A DNA stretch of 64,000 nt from Lachnospiraceae bacterium (GCA_902363835.1 CABJBM010000006.1:211505-275504), one strand, 5' to 3'. Positions 37,501-45,468 are shown, counted from the stretch's first letter. Notes: generated from the sequence alone by a model not told the origin. Program-made: numbers and translations.

Positions 37501-37631
37501 ATTTCATACTGGCCCGGCCCCTTATAAAATCCCCGTTTTGCCAGCCAGCAGTCCACCGGAGTCCTGTGATAATACAAAAGCCCCTCCAGGCGGTTTAATT
37601 CTGACTGAATCTTTTTTTCGATCTTTAACAT
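34548..37631 (-). CDS. GH38 alpha-mannosidase, long form
   Basis: This 1027-residue cytoplasmic alpha-mannosidase has an N-terminal beta-domain (residues 1-225) and a catalytic domain opening with FAGHSHIDVAWHWPLKETV (metal ligands His239 and Asp241). The nucleophile Asp351 lies in CFLPDVFGYSSAMPQIL. The beta-rich C-terminal part ends with GFGVSLLNDCKYG and YEIKTFKIY. Its architecture matches the intact ancestor of the 302-residue relic at 4152-5060. It removes alpha-linked mannose from imported N-glycan or mannan fragments. The ATG at 37631 has AGGAGG, and the frame from 37733 overlaps the permease and was rejected. Confidence 0.93.
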   Translation of the reverse strand: MLKIEKKIQSELNRLEGLLYYHRTPVDCWLAKRGFYKGPGQYEMLDEEWFSLSKGEHIGGKDYTIFLKNRVSLDKSYEGQTAVLLLKVGGEGCISVNGKHYNGLDFNRNMVMLSPCAQGSEEYELEIESYCKDLILDSDNVFKSDVIITQSEIAAVNRPAWEYYFEIKTGFEFILGCTEEYTRQRTLHVLYDSLLKLDYSDEEALSASFLKAMDAYLEGIAEYKDLKMPVKMLFAGHSHIDVAWHWPLKETVRKVSRTFSSMLRLMEQYEDFKFCQSMPVLYEMAKKYYPELYDQVKKRVEEGRWETLGSMYLEPDCNLINGESFVRQIMYGKKFYNEELGSDSNICFLPDVFGYSSAMPQILKKADTDYFFTTKLTWNETNEFPYSVFKWRGLDGTEILSGMMSMCTERGLGLYNGDLSASGVRLSMDHFKNKGNGDPLLYLYGHGDGGGGVTKEMLEAVTRIQKVPMTPKVEIGTVKQYFEELDKEKDYPVWAGELYFEKHRGTYTTAARNKKNNRKSEFLFRDAEIVSIFQYLENGSFQGTDLEEGWKLILLNQFHDILPGTCIGEVYEECDRDYEEISRIGQQSLRQNLDSMACLTEEGITVYNSLSWGRSQVVSIDGRGKQGVKDLNGNWPKQFKKADGTIVFLAEAVPALGYKTYERTDEELESRDPMAAFCEAEENRIIISNQWLNIALDGDGTLISLYDKAARRQILKEGKKGNLLKLLEDIPVEWGSAWETTRKREDKPSLPFHTVSQKVTEHNCLYTVISIESQVHHSRIKQEIIVYNHGPYIEFRTEVDWDEKHKMLRVEFPVDVHALNARYDVAFGNAEHPNHSTTSQDEARFEVCGHKWGDVSDGGFGVSLLNDCKYGYSIQNSNMELSLLRSADHPSHTCDKGIHSFSYWIYPHVGGIKEGKVAQAGYEVNVPLIVTEGKKKEKEGSYLYTDCDNVIIDTVKKSEDGEGIVIRIFETYNTVSEARLYFKFPVEACEETNLLERHITDVPVTEQMISFKINPYEIKTFKIYCKK

Positions 37632-37645
37632 GAAAGCCCCTCCTT

Positions 37646-38497
37646 TTATCCTTTCAGACCTGACGTGCTGACCCCATCTACAAAATATTTCTGCAGACAG
37701 AAAAACATCACGATGGCAGGTAATACTGAACATAACGCCATGGCCATTACTGCGCCCCAGTTATCCGCACCAGTAGCATCAATGGTAGTTCTCATAGCCA
37801 GAGCAACCGTATATAAATCAACCTTTGTTAGATAAATCAGTTGGTTCTGGAAATCATCCCAATTCCACATAAACGAAAAGATGGCAACGGAAAACAGGGA
37901 AGGCTTGCAAAGGGGAAATATGATTCCCAGGATAATGCCCAGGGTAGAGCAGCCATCGATTTTCGCCGCCTCATCCAGTTCCTTTGGAATTCCGCGTATG
38001 AACTGGGCTACAAGATAGATGAAAAATCCTCCTCCATTTCCAACGCCCAGGGCAGTTGGAATAATAAATGGCAGATAGGTGTTCAGCCAGCCGATCCTGC
38101 TGAAAATAACATATCTGGATACCAGGGTTGCAGTGGCCGGAAGCATAATGGTTAAGAATAACACACTATACCAGAGTGCCTTGAAACGAAAATTCACCCT
38201 GGCAAATGCATAGCCCACAAACAGGCTGATGATCAGACTGCAGATCACGCAGGTGATGACCAGGACAAAGGTATTGATAAAGAATTTGTCAAAGGTATAA
38301 GGTCTGACCAGTTTCCAGCCCGCTGCAAAGTTGTCAAACCGAAACTCGCTTGGAATCAGGCTGGGACTTGACAGCACTTCTTTCGATGGCTTCAATGCCG
38401 CAAATATCATCCAGATTAAAGGATACAGCATTACAAGGCCCAGAAGGCTGATTAAGAGATAAATGACAATGGTATTTATGGTTTTTTTCCCTTTCAC
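37646..38497 (-). CDS. Carbohydrate ABC transporter permease (MalG type)
   Basis: This 283-residue membrane subunit with six predicted helices starts with GTG after AAGGGGGAAGGAAC. The EAA loop reads ELDEAAKIDGCSTLGIILGIIFPLCKP, and the end is YFVDGVSTSGLKG. It lies 12 bp after the partner permease and 14 bp before the mannosidase. It is expected to import mannosides with a shared ATPase. Confidence 0.92.
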   Translation of the reverse strand: MKGKKTINTIVIYLLISLLGLVMLYPLIWMIFAALKPSKEVLSSPSLIPSEFRFDNFAAGWKLVRPYTFDKFFINTFVLVITCVICSLIISLFVGYAFARVNFRFKALWYSVLFLTIMLPATATLVSRYVIFSRIGWLNTYLPFIIPTALGVGNGGGFFIYLVAQFIRGIPKELDEAAKIDGCSTLGIILGIIFPLCKPSLFSVAIFSFMWNWDDFQNQLIYLTKVDLYTVALAMRTTIDATGADNWGAVMAMALCSVLPAIVMFFCLQKYFVDGVSTSGLKG

Positions 38498-38509
38498 GTT
38501 CCTTCCCCC

Positions 38510-39400
38510 TTAATCATCGAAATTTAAGAACTTCTTCTCCAGAAGATGCAGAATCAGCGCCGTTCCTGCGATCATGATTAACAGGGACCAGGATAAGGAG
38601 GACGCATATCCTACATTGAAATACTTAAAAGCATTCTGGTATAAATAGATTACATAAAGCATACAGGAGTTTAATGGACCTCCCTTTCCGTTAAATATGG
38701 TATAGGGAGCGGCAAACATCTGGAACGCGTTGATGGTCTGCATCAGAATATTAAATGACATCATGGGCATGATGCCTGGGATTGTGATGTTGATAAACTT
38801 TGCAACTTTTCCCGCTCCATCCACGCTGGCCGCTTCATAAAGAGAGGAAGGTATCTGTTTTAAGCCGGCTAAGAATACCACCATAGAGGACCCGAACTGC
38901 CAGACCGTCAGCAGAGAAATGGTAAACAAGGTGTATTTGGGATTGCCAAGCCACGATACCCCTTTGATTCCTATTTCCGCCAGCAGCGCATTGATCACAC
39001 CGTCTTTTACAAAAAGGGCCTTCCACAAAATCGCAACAGCAATGCTGGAGCCTAAGATCGACGGAATATAATAAATCGTCCTGAAGATGCCGATCCCTTT
39101 GATCTTCATATTCAGGATCAAGGCAATGCACAGCGCAAAGATGATTTTAGCCGGTACTGCAATAAATACATATTTGAAAGTCACCTTTACAGCCTGGTAA
39201 AATACCTCATCCTCAAACATCTTCTGATAATTTCCCACACCAATGAATGCCGGCGTATTTAAAAGATTGTAATTGGTAAAGGACATCAGAAAGCTATGTA
39301 ATATGGGCCATAGCTGAAAACATAAAATCCCCAAAATCCAGGGTGCAATAAGGGTGTAACCGATTAAGTTTTCCCCGGATTTAATCCTTTTTTTGCTCAT
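38510..39400 (-). CDS. Carbohydrate ABC transporter permease (MalF type)
   Basis: This 296-residue permease has six predicted helices and the EAA loop LYEAASVDGAGKVAKFINITIPGIMP. It is the first gene of the mannoside operon, 35 bp after the promoter at 39435-39463. Confidence 0.92.
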   Translation of the reverse strand: MSKKRIKSGENLIGYTLIAPWILGILCFQLWPILHSFLMSFTNYNLLNTPAFIGVGNYQKMFEDEVFYQAVKVTFKYVFIAVPAKIIFALCIALILNMKIKGIGIFRTIYYIPSILGSSIAVAILWKALFVKDGVINALLAEIGIKGVSWLGNPKYTLFTISLLTVWQFGSSMVVFLAGLKQIPSSLYEAASVDGAGKVAKFINITIPGIMPMMSFNILMQTINAFQMFAAPYTIFNGKGGPLNSCMLYVIYLYQNAFKYFNVGYASSLSWSLLIMIAGTALILHLLEKKFLNFDD

Positions 39401-39434
39401 GTGCTTTCATCCCTCTCTTGTTTCGTCTGTATTT

Positions 39435-39463
39435 ATCTTATTGGAAATTTCACTTTTTCTCAA
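39435..39463 (-). promoter_or_regulatory. Predicted promoter of the mannoside operon
   Basis: On the minus strand, TTGAGA (39458-39463), a 17-base spacer and TAAGAT (39435-39440) lie ahead of the first permease. The 161-bp gap to manA shows no strong terminator, only a short GTGC/GCAC hairpin. Confidence 0.6.
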
Positions 39464-39561
39464 CGTAACAAATCTACACTTTTTCCTCCTTTTTAACAAT
39501 TTTTCTAGTTTCTGCATTGGTTTTTACCTTTTTATGTGCATATAGCACAATCTTGCTTTAT

Positions 39562-40641
39562 TCACTCCGGACCATATAATTTTAATAGTATAACAGGCTC
39601 AAAATCCTCTATGCCGATCCAGTATTTACCAGATTCTGCAGGAACAAAAAACTGGGTTCCTTGTCGGACCCGGTAGTTTCTGGTATCTGTTTTTAAAGTT
39701 CCCTTACCGGAAAGCACATAAAGGCAGCAGAAAACACCTTCTCCTTCCAATTCACAGGAAGAAGCAATCTCCAGCTTTTCCATCTGAAAACATGGAGTAT
39801 GATCATACCCCACAAGCCTGTACCGTTTCCCGCCTCTCCACTCCAATTCCTCTGCCTGGATACATGACTCTTTCCGTATCTGTTCCTCATTTTTGCCCGT
39901 ATAGGCGAAGCAGTCAAACATTTTCTGGAAACCAAGGCCCTGGTGGCACATCCTGTCATCAATTTCAAAACCAGACGGCGTCACCTTTTCCACCCGGATT
40001 GTAAAATCCGTGGGCTCCTGTATCTCAATCATCATACAGCCCGGGCCAATGGCATGGGGCACTCCGCCCCTTACCAGGTAGGTTTCCCCTTCCTCCACTT
40101 CAATGCGGTTTAACAAGGACAGCATACGGTCATAATCCTGGGCCTCAAAGCAGGAAATCCAGTCCTGTCTCGTGATTCCTTCCCTAAATCCCAGATAAAT
40201 GCAGGGCTTATCCTCCAATCCTTTTCTGGTTCCCAGTATATGCCAGCACTCTGTTTTTCCAAACCGGCTTTGAAACAGCTTTTCAGCCATCTGTTTATCC
40301 GGATGGGCCTGTACGGTCAGCCGCTCTAAGCTGTCTATAATTTTTATCAGGACACCGGGTGTCACACCCCATTTTTCCACATGGTCCTTTCCCAGAATGG
40401 CCTTTGGATCCTTTTCTATCAGCTGTTTCAATGTGGTTCCTGAATGATCATCAATCCGGCACAGTCCCTCTGTTAATGCCTCTCTTCCTGCGTTTATAGC
40501 CCTTGTCACCGAATACATCCATTCTTCCGGGAAATGGCCGTCTTCCGTCATTTCCTCTCCATGGAGACAACCGATCATTCCCCCGCCAATGTAGGTTCTC
40601 CAGACCCGCTCTCCCTTTACCTTTACTGGTTCGTATTTCAT
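39562..40641 (-). CDS. manA: Mannose-6-phosphate isomerase, class I
   Basis: This 359-residue zinc enzyme converts mannose-6-phosphate to fructose-6-phosphate. Motifs include LTVQAHPDKQMAEKLF and GKTECWHILG (zinc ligands), YLVRGGVPHAIGPGCMMIEIQEPTDFTIR and a C-terminal cupin part. It directs the mannose released by the neighbouring mannosidase into glycolysis, which supports an alpha-mannoside role for the locus. GGAAGGGATC precedes the ATG. Confidence 0.92.
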   Translation of the reverse strand: MKYEPVKVKGERVWRTYIGGGMIGCLHGEEMTEDGHFPEEWMYSVTRAINAGREALTEGLCRIDDHSGTTLKQLIEKDPKAILGKDHVEKWGVTPGVLIKIIDSLERLTVQAHPDKQMAEKLFQSRFGKTECWHILGTRKGLEDKPCIYLGFREGITRQDWISCFEAQDYDRMLSLLNRIEVEEGETYLVRGGVPHAIGPGCMMIEIQEPTDFTIRVEKVTPSGFEIDDRMCHQGLGFQKMFDCFAYTGKNEEQIRKESCIQAEELEWRGGKRYRLVGYDHTPCFQMEKLEIASSCELEGEGVFCCLYVLSGKGTLKTDTRNYRVRQGTQFFVPAESGKYWIGIEDFEPVILLKLYGPE

Positions 40642-40699
40642 TTTCTGATCCCTTCCTTTTTTGTTTTCTCTGATTTTTTTATGTAAATCTTATATCCTT

Positions 40700-40720
40700 A
40701 GCATAGGATTTTTTCTCTGA
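40700..40720. other. Possible internal attachment-site arm
   Basis: AGCATAGGATTTTTTCTCTGA resembles the element's right-end arm (45621-45638, agcatagatttcttctga) when small gaps are allowed. It lies just beyond manA, next to the integrase remnant. It may be a fossil junction from tandem insertion, or a chance similarity in T-rich DNA. The rest of the 355-bp gap between manA and 40997 holds a strong hairpin and the integrase remnant. Confidence 0.35.
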
Positions 40721-40836
40721 GAACCCAACTGGGCAATCCACCAAAAAATCTTCTAAAATGTTAAAGATCAGGTGGAATGCCCGTCTCCCTGTTGGTTGCA
40801 ATATCCAAACCGGAATTTTACTTAAATCGGACATAA

Positions 40837-40892
40837 AAAACAGGACTTAACCGTTCCCCTACTCCGCTAAGGGGCTGATTAAGTCCTGTTTT
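40837..40892. terminator. Strong hairpin beside the integrase remnant
   Basis: A perfect 14-bp stem (AAAACAGGACTTAA with its complement at 40879-40892) encloses an inner CCCCT/AGGGG stem, with T runs on both strands. It ends or interrupts the integrase remnant. Confidence 0.8.
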
Positions 40893-40999
40893 ATCACCAT
40901 CATACACATACTTTCCAGTAATGTTCAAATCTGCTTTTCCATGCATAAGTACAAAGCATCCTGAGCCAGACTCGGGGCAATTATGGCTGGCTCCGGTCA
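40893..40999 (-). pseudogene. Remnant of a second large serine recombinase (N-terminus)
   Basis: The remnant starts ATGACCGG at the same ATGA overlap with a small gene as the intact integrase. In shifted frames it reads MLCTYAMEK, then a Tyr-Val-Tyr-Asp-Gly stretch, matching KMLCSYAMEHDFEIYREYVDDGYSG of the intact enzyme (residues 40-65). The first residues and the rest of the gene are lost. Confidence 0.65.
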
Positions 41000-41140
41000 T
41001 GACCGAAACTCCCCGGCCTCCCGACGTTTTCTTAATAATTCCAAAACCAGCTCCTTTGCTGTCTTTTCACCAATAAAAACCCGCTCCACCTTTATGGTCA
41101 TGTTTTTTTCCTCATAGGTTACCTGATCTGATGAATCCAT
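40997..41140 (-). CDS. Small integrase-associated protein, second copy
   Basis: This 47-residue protein (MDSSDQVTYEEKNMTIKVE to RREAGEFRS) follows CAGGAGGTG, and its TGA overlaps the ATG of the integrase remnant. It is similar in position and partly in sequence to the small gene at 26524-26664. It remains intact although its partner has decayed. Confidence 0.6.
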   Translation of the reverse strand: MDSSDQVTYEEKNMTIKVERVFIGEKTAKELVLELLRKRREAGEFRS

Positions 41141-41146
41141 TTCATC

Positions 41147-41190
41147 CACCTCCTGAGAAATCTTATTCAAAGGGGTTTGTACCATATACT
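41147..41190 (-). repeat. Integrase leader repeat, copy 2
   Basis: 39 of 44 bases match 26671-26714 in the same orientation. It covers the ribosome-binding site and leader of the small integrase-associated gene. Confidence 0.8.
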
Positions 41191-41323
41191 GCGGCACATA
41201 CAGGCACTATTGCTTATGCAGAATTTCGTGGTATTTATCAACTGGTTCTTCCATCAAATTTAGAAGGAAAGGCAGAAAATCAGAAAACTTCTGACGTGGG
41301 GAAAAATCTATTAAAGGAAGACG
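41191..41323 (+). other. Orphan coding-like stretch, plus strand
   Basis: An open plus-strand frame reads AYAEFRGIYQLVLPSNLEG, then NLLKEDENSARMSV, and stops inside the terminator that follows. It has no start signal because its 5' part coincides with the integrase leader. It may be the tail of a gene cut by the second element. No family is recognised. Confidence 0.25.
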
Positions 41324-41368
41324 AAAATTCAGCCAGAATGTCTGTAATGACAATCCGGCTGAATTTTT
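41324..41368. terminator. Terminator downstream of ilvD-like gene
   Basis: AAAATTCAGCC (41324-41334) pairs with GGCTGAATTTT (41357-41367) across a 22-base loop, with T or A runs on both sides. It lies just after the stop of the minus-strand dehydratase gene. Confidence 0.7.
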
Positions 41369-41411
41369 AATTAGAAAAGAACTGATACTGCACTTCCTTC
41401 CATATATTTTA

Positions 41412-43127
41412 TTAATCCATGTATCCGCCCTTCATAGGCGACACTGCACGCTCACTAAATATTTTCAATACTCCCGACTGGTATTTTGACGGTCTTGGCT
41501 GCCATTGTTCCCGCCGCTCCTTGAGGATCTTTTCCATCTCTTCTTCTGTCTTTTGCTGGCCTTTTACCCCTATAATTGCAAGGATTCTGCCAGGAATATC
41601 GATTTGAATCAAATCCCCTTCCTCTACCAGGGCAATTGGGCCGCCATCCGCGGCTTCCGGTGAAACGTGACCAATGGAAGGACCTGTGGAAGCCCCGGAA
41701 AAGCGCCCGTCAGTGATCAGGGCAATGGTCCGTCCAAGCTCCTTATCTGATGAAATGGCCTCAGACGTGTAGAACATTTCCGGCATGCCGCTTCCCTTTG
41801 GGCCTTCGTACCGGATGAAAACGGCATCTCCCGGCTTTACACGGTGTTTAAGGACCGCATCAATCGCCTCTTCTTCGCTGTCAAAGGGGCGGGCATTTAA
41901 CACTGCCTGAAACATCTCCTTAGGGCATGCGGTATGCTTGATGACCGCGCCTTCCGGTGCAAGGTTCCCTTTTAAAATAGCAATTGCTCCGTCCGTTCCG
42001 ATGGCCTCCTCAAAGGGCCGGATTATTTCTTCCTTTTTTACTCCGGCCTTTGCACAATATTCATCACATTTATCATAATAGCCATTTTGTTTCAGCATCT
42101 CGAGATTTTCACCCAGGGTTTTCCCTGTCACTGTCATTGCATCCAAATGAAGCACTGACTTGATCTCTTCCATAATCCTTGGAACTCCGCCGGCGTAGTA
42201 GAAGTACTGGGCCGGCCATTTTCCTGCAGGACGGATGTCAAGGAGGTAATGGGCGCCTCTGTGCAGCCTGTCAAACATTTCAGAATCTATTTCCAGGCCG
42301 AATTCATGGGCAATGGCAGGAAGGTGTATCAGGGAATTGGTTGAGCCGGATATAGCGGCATGGACCATGATGGCATTTTCAAAGGATTCCATGGTGACCA
42401 TATCTCTTGGCTTTATCCCCATTGCCGCAAGCTCTATGATCTGATGACCCGCCTTTTCAGCCATCTCCTTTAAATCCGGGCAGGTTGCCGGCATAAGAGC
42501 TGATCCAGGAAGCATGAGGCCAAGGGCTTCTCCCATGACCTGCATGGTTGACGCCGTTCCCATAAAGGAACAGGCTCCGCAGGAGGGACAGGCATGCTGC
42601 TTATAATATTCCAGCTTTTCAGGCTCCAGTTCCCCTCTCTGGCACATGGCGCTGTACTTTCCGATCTGCTCAAGAGTAAGCAGATCCGGACCGGCATCCA
42701 TAACGCCTCCGGTTATCAGAATAGAAGGCATATTTACCCGTCCAATTGCCATAAGATGAGCAGGCACTCCCTTATCGCAGCTTGAAACAAAAACCCCGCC
42801 GTCAAAGGGAGTTGCATTGGCATGAATTTCAATCATATTGCAGATCGTATCCCGGGAAACCAGGGAATAGTTGATGCCGTCATGACCCTGAGCCATTCCA
42901 TCGCAAATATCGGTTGTAAAATATCTTGCCGCCTTTCCTCCCTTTTCCTTCACCCCATCAACTGTCCTGTTCACTAATTCCAGCAGGTGGGCGCTTCCCG
43001 GATGGCTGTCGCCAAAAGTGCTTTCCACCATGATCTGCATTTTGGAAAGGTCCTCCACCTTCCAGCCCATGCCCATTCGCAGCGGGTCCATTTCCGGAGC
43101 CAATTTTCGAATCTCTTGACTAATCAT
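41412..43127 (-). CDS. IlvD/Edd-family dehydratase (dihydroxy-acid or sugar-acid dehydratase)
   Basis: This 571-residue iron-sulfur dehydratase has cluster cysteines in TTDICDGMAQGHDG, VSSCDKGVPAHLMA and HACPSCGACSFMGTASTM. The C-terminal substrate site reads LITDGRFSGASTGPSIGHVSPEA. The family includes IlvD of branched-chain amino acid synthesis and dehydratases for gluconate, arabonate and xylonate. No ilv genes are nearby, and a divergent FadR-type regulator typical of sugar-acid catabolism controls it, so an aldonate dehydratase is at least as likely as true IlvD. GAAAGGAG precedes the ATG. Confidence 0.85.
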   Translation of the reverse strand: MISQEIRKLAPEMDPLRMGMGWKVEDLSKMQIMVESTFGDSHPGSAHLLELVNRTVDGVKEKGGKAARYFTTDICDGMAQGHDGINYSLVSRDTICNMIEIHANATPFDGGVFVSSCDKGVPAHLMAIGRVNMPSILITGGVMDAGPDLLTLEQIGKYSAMCQRGELEPEKLEYYKQHACPSCGACSFMGTASTMQVMGEALGLMLPGSALMPATCPDLKEMAEKAGHQIIELAAMGIKPRDMVTMESFENAIMVHAAISGSTNSLIHLPAIAHEFGLEIDSEMFDRLHRGAHYLLDIRPAGKWPAQYFYYAGGVPRIMEEIKSVLHLDAMTVTGKTLGENLEMLKQNGYYDKCDEYCAKAGVKKEEIIRPFEEAIGTDGAIAILKGNLAPEGAVIKHTACPKEMFQAVLNARPFDSEEEAIDAVLKHRVKPGDAVFIRYEGPKGSGMPEMFYTSEAISSDKELGRTIALITDGRFSGASTGPSIGHVSPEAADGGPIALVEEGDLIQIDIPGRILAIIGVKGQQKTEEEMEKILKERREQWQPRPSKYQSGVLKIFSERAVSPMKGGYMD

Positions 43128-43168
43128 AACAATGCTCCTTTCGCATCTTTCTTATTTATTTTATCTTA

Positions 43169-43197
43169 ATTATAATAATTCATCACATGATTGTCAA
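43169..43197 (-). promoter_or_regulatory. Promoter of the ilvD-like gene
   Basis: On the minus strand, perfect TTGACA (43192-43197) and TATAAT (43169-43174) boxes have a 17-base spacer. The spacer contains the palindrome ATCATGTGAT, a candidate site for the divergent GntR regulator. The 275-bp divergent gap holds no gene. Confidence 0.85.
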
Positions 43198-43402
43198 TTG
43201 ATTCTATGGGTTATATTATGTTTTTACGGATATTTCCAGTATTTTCGTGGGGATCTCCCTGTAATTCTAAACCTTTTCATTTAATTCATCTGATCAATAT
43301 CTGAAATTCGAATATTATTCATCTGGCTGATTTATACTTGAATGAATTATGAATTCCATTTATAATCAGATAAGACTACCAAGTAATGGAAAGGAACCTG
43401 CC

Positions 43403-44095
43403 ATGGCCTCAACTCATAAATCTCTTGCAGATACAACAGCTGAAGGAATCATTAAATATATCATTGATAACAAGTTAAAAGAAGGAGCACAGCTTCCCAA
43501 TGAAACCACGCTTTCCTCTCTTATGGGGGTGGGACGGAGCACCCTGCGGGAAGCCGTGCGCGCTCTTGTTTCACGGAATATTCTCACGGTCCAGCAAGGG
43601 TCCGGAATTTACGTCTGCCATAATACAGGCGTATCCGATGATCCTCTTGGCTTTACCTTTATAGAAGATAAGGAAAAGCTGGTGGCTGATCTTTTGGAGT
43701 TCCGCATGATGATCGAACCACGGGTGGCCGCTCTGGCAGCTTCAAAAGCCACTCCGGCACAAGCTGAGGAACTCCTCCACTTAGCAAACCAGGTGGCAGA
43801 ATGCTATCATGAAGGGAAATCCCACTCAGAGGCTGATGCCCTTTTTCACGCCAAGATCGCGGAAATCAGCGGAAATGTCATTGTGCCCCAGCTTGAGCCT
43901 CTCATCATGCATGCCATTGATATGTTTATTGATATTACCCATTCCGCTTTAAAGGAGGAAACCATAATGACACATATGGCAATTGTAAATGCCATACAAA
44001 AAAACGATGCCATTGCCGCACAGGATGCCATGACCCTTCATCTCATTTACAACCGGGACCGCCTGCGCAAGGCTCTGGAAAAAAGTTCTACCTAG
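43403..44095 (+). CDS. FadR-subfamily GntR transcriptional regulator
   Basis: This 230-residue regulator has a GntR winged helix (LADTTAEGIIKYIIDNKLKEGAQLPNE, GVGRSTLREAVRALVSRNILTVQQGSGIYV) and a C-terminal all-helical FCD domain (LVADLLEFRMMIEPRVAALAA, DALFHAKIAEISGN, LHLIYNRDRLRKAL). FCD domains bind carboxylic acids with a metal. It is divergent from the ilvD-like dehydratase and probably regulates it in response to a sugar acid. The ATG at 43403 follows AAAGGA with seven-base spacing, better than 43349. Confidence 0.9.
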   Translation: MASTHKSLADTTAEGIIKYIIDNKLKEGAQLPNETTLSSLMGVGRSTLREAVRALVSRNILTVQQGSGIYVCHNTGVSDDPLGFTFIEDKEKLVADLLEFRMMIEPRVAALAASKATPAQAEELLHLANQVAECYHEGKSHSEADALFHAKIAEISGNVIVPQLEPLIMHAIDMFIDITHSALKEETIMTHMAIVNAIQKNDAIAAQDAMTLHLIYNRDRLRKALEKSST

Positions 44096-44110
44096 CAATT
44101 CCAGTCATAA

Positions 44111-44144
44111 AAAGGGCATTCCAAAGATTTTTGGAATGCCCTTT
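44111..44144. terminator. Bidirectional terminator between convergent genes
   Basis: AAAGGGCATTCCAA (44111-44124) pairs with TTGGAATGCCCTTT (44131-44144). This perfect 14-bp stem lies between gntR and ccdA-tlpA. Confidence 0.9.
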
Positions 44145-44172
44145 ACAATTTTTCACCATAAACACAACCAGA

Positions 44173-45468
44173 TTATTTCCGCTCCCCCTTCATGGTCTGC
44201 TCAATAATACTGCGCATGGTGTCTTCAGAAAGCTGGCCGCTTGCATAGCCAAATACATTTCCCTCCCGGTCAATCATAAATGTGGTGGGATATGAGTATA
44301 TTCCGTAAGCCTCAAACAGCTCTGCATCATTATCCATCAGCACCGGATACGTATATCCGTTTTCTTCCAGGAACTGTTTAATTCCTTCCTCATCCGTTTC
44401 TCTGCCATAATTAGGAGCTGCTACTCCCAGAATGATCAGGGCATCATCCCCATCCGTATTGGCATTTTCATATATTTTCTGAATATCGGGCATTTCCGCC
44501 CTGCATGGAGGACACCAGGTTGCCCAGAAATTCAAAAATATGGTCTTTCCTTTATAATCAGAAAGAGAATGGGTATTGCCGAACTGGTCCGTTAAAGTGA
44601 AATCCACCGCCGGAAGCGGCTGCTTTGTTTCACCTGATTCTTCAGTGCTTTCCGTCTCAGATGTTGGTTTTTCTTCCACCGGTTCTGTAGCCGGTTTTGT
44701 CTCCGGTGTCTCTTTTGATTCTGTGACCGACGGAGATGGAATGGAGGAAAGATATCCTGTCACCGCATTCATTTTTCCGGTAAACATTAGAATTCCCATA
44801 AATACCATGAGAATCCCTCCTGCCTTTACCGCATTCTTTGCCAGATTGCCATGGGTTTTAAAAAATTCAAGAACCGAGGTAGTAAAGAATCCCACTGCCA
44901 GAAAGGGAAGGACAAATCCCAATGTATACACTCCGATCAGGACAAAGCCCATGGTCTTTGTGGCTGCCGAGGCTGCCATAAGAAGCACGCTGGCAAGGGC
45001 CGGTCCCACACAGGGCGTCCAGGCAAAGCTGAACGTAAATCCCATAATAAGGGCAGTGAAGGGAGACATTGCCAGGGTATTAAGGGAAAACGGCAGTCTG
45101 CGTTCTTTTCCCAGAATGGAAGATGTTCCAAAGGCTCCCAGCTGGTATAAACCGAATAAAACAACCAGGATTCCCCCCGCTCTTGCAAAGAAAAGCTGGT
45201 TTGATTTAAAAAAGCTGCCAAGAGCAGAAAAACCAAGCCCCAGCAGGAAAAATGCAAAACTGACTCCAAGGACAAAACAAATGGTATGAAGCATGACTTT
45301 ACTGCGTTTATAATAAATCCGCCCGTCTTCTCCACGGACTCCTGTCCCTCCCGACAGATACCCTATGTAAAGAGGGATGAGAGGAAGAACACAAGGAGAA
45401 AAGAAACTGATTACCCCTTGAAGAAACACGGTCAAAACAGGAATACTCACATCAATAGAAAATCCCAA
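44173..45468 (-). CDS. CcdA-TlpA fusion: thiol-disulfide membrane transporter with thioredoxin domain
   Basis: This 431-residue fusion has an N-terminal CcdA/DsbD-like membrane part of six helices with the paired cysteines in SFFSPCVLPLIPLYIGYL (Cys26) and SFAWTPCVGPAL. A Thr/Glu/Pro-rich linker (about residues 240-280) follows, then an extracytoplasmic TlpA/ResA thioredoxin fold with FLNFWATWCPPCRAEMP (near 317). It moves reducing power across the membrane to outer thiols. The start codon appears to be TTG, eight bases after AAGGAGG. It is the last cargo gene before the element's right end. Confidence 0.9.
   Translation of the reverse strand: MGFSIDVSIPVLTVFLQGVISFFSPCVLPLIPLYIGYLSGGTGVRGEDGRIYYKRSKVMLHTICFVLGVSFAFFLLGLGFSALGSFFKSNQLFFARAGGILVVLFGLYQLGAFGTSSILGKERRLPFSLNTLAMSPFTALIMGFTFSFAWTPCVGPALASVLLMAASAATKTMGFVLIGVYTLGFVLPFLAVGFFTTSVLEFFKTHGNLAKNAVKAGGILMVFMGILMFTGKMNAVTGYLSSIPSPSVTESKETPETKPATEPVEEKPTSETESTEESGETKQPLPAVDFTLTDQFGNTHSLSDYKGKTIFLNFWATWCPPCRAEMPDIQKIYENANTDGDDALIILGVAAPNYGRETDEEGIKQFLEENGYTYPVLMDNDAELFEAYGIYSYPTTFMIDREGNVFGYASGQLSEDTMRSIIEQTMKGERK

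Noticed and set aside
41131..41370. A complete plus-strand gene starting in the integrase leader
   Set aside because: The first third is the reverse complement of the integrase leader repeat, so only the later part was kept as a low-confidence orphan stretch.
44576..45289. A 237-residue plus-strand frame
   Set aside because: It is the antisense of ccdA-tlpA.
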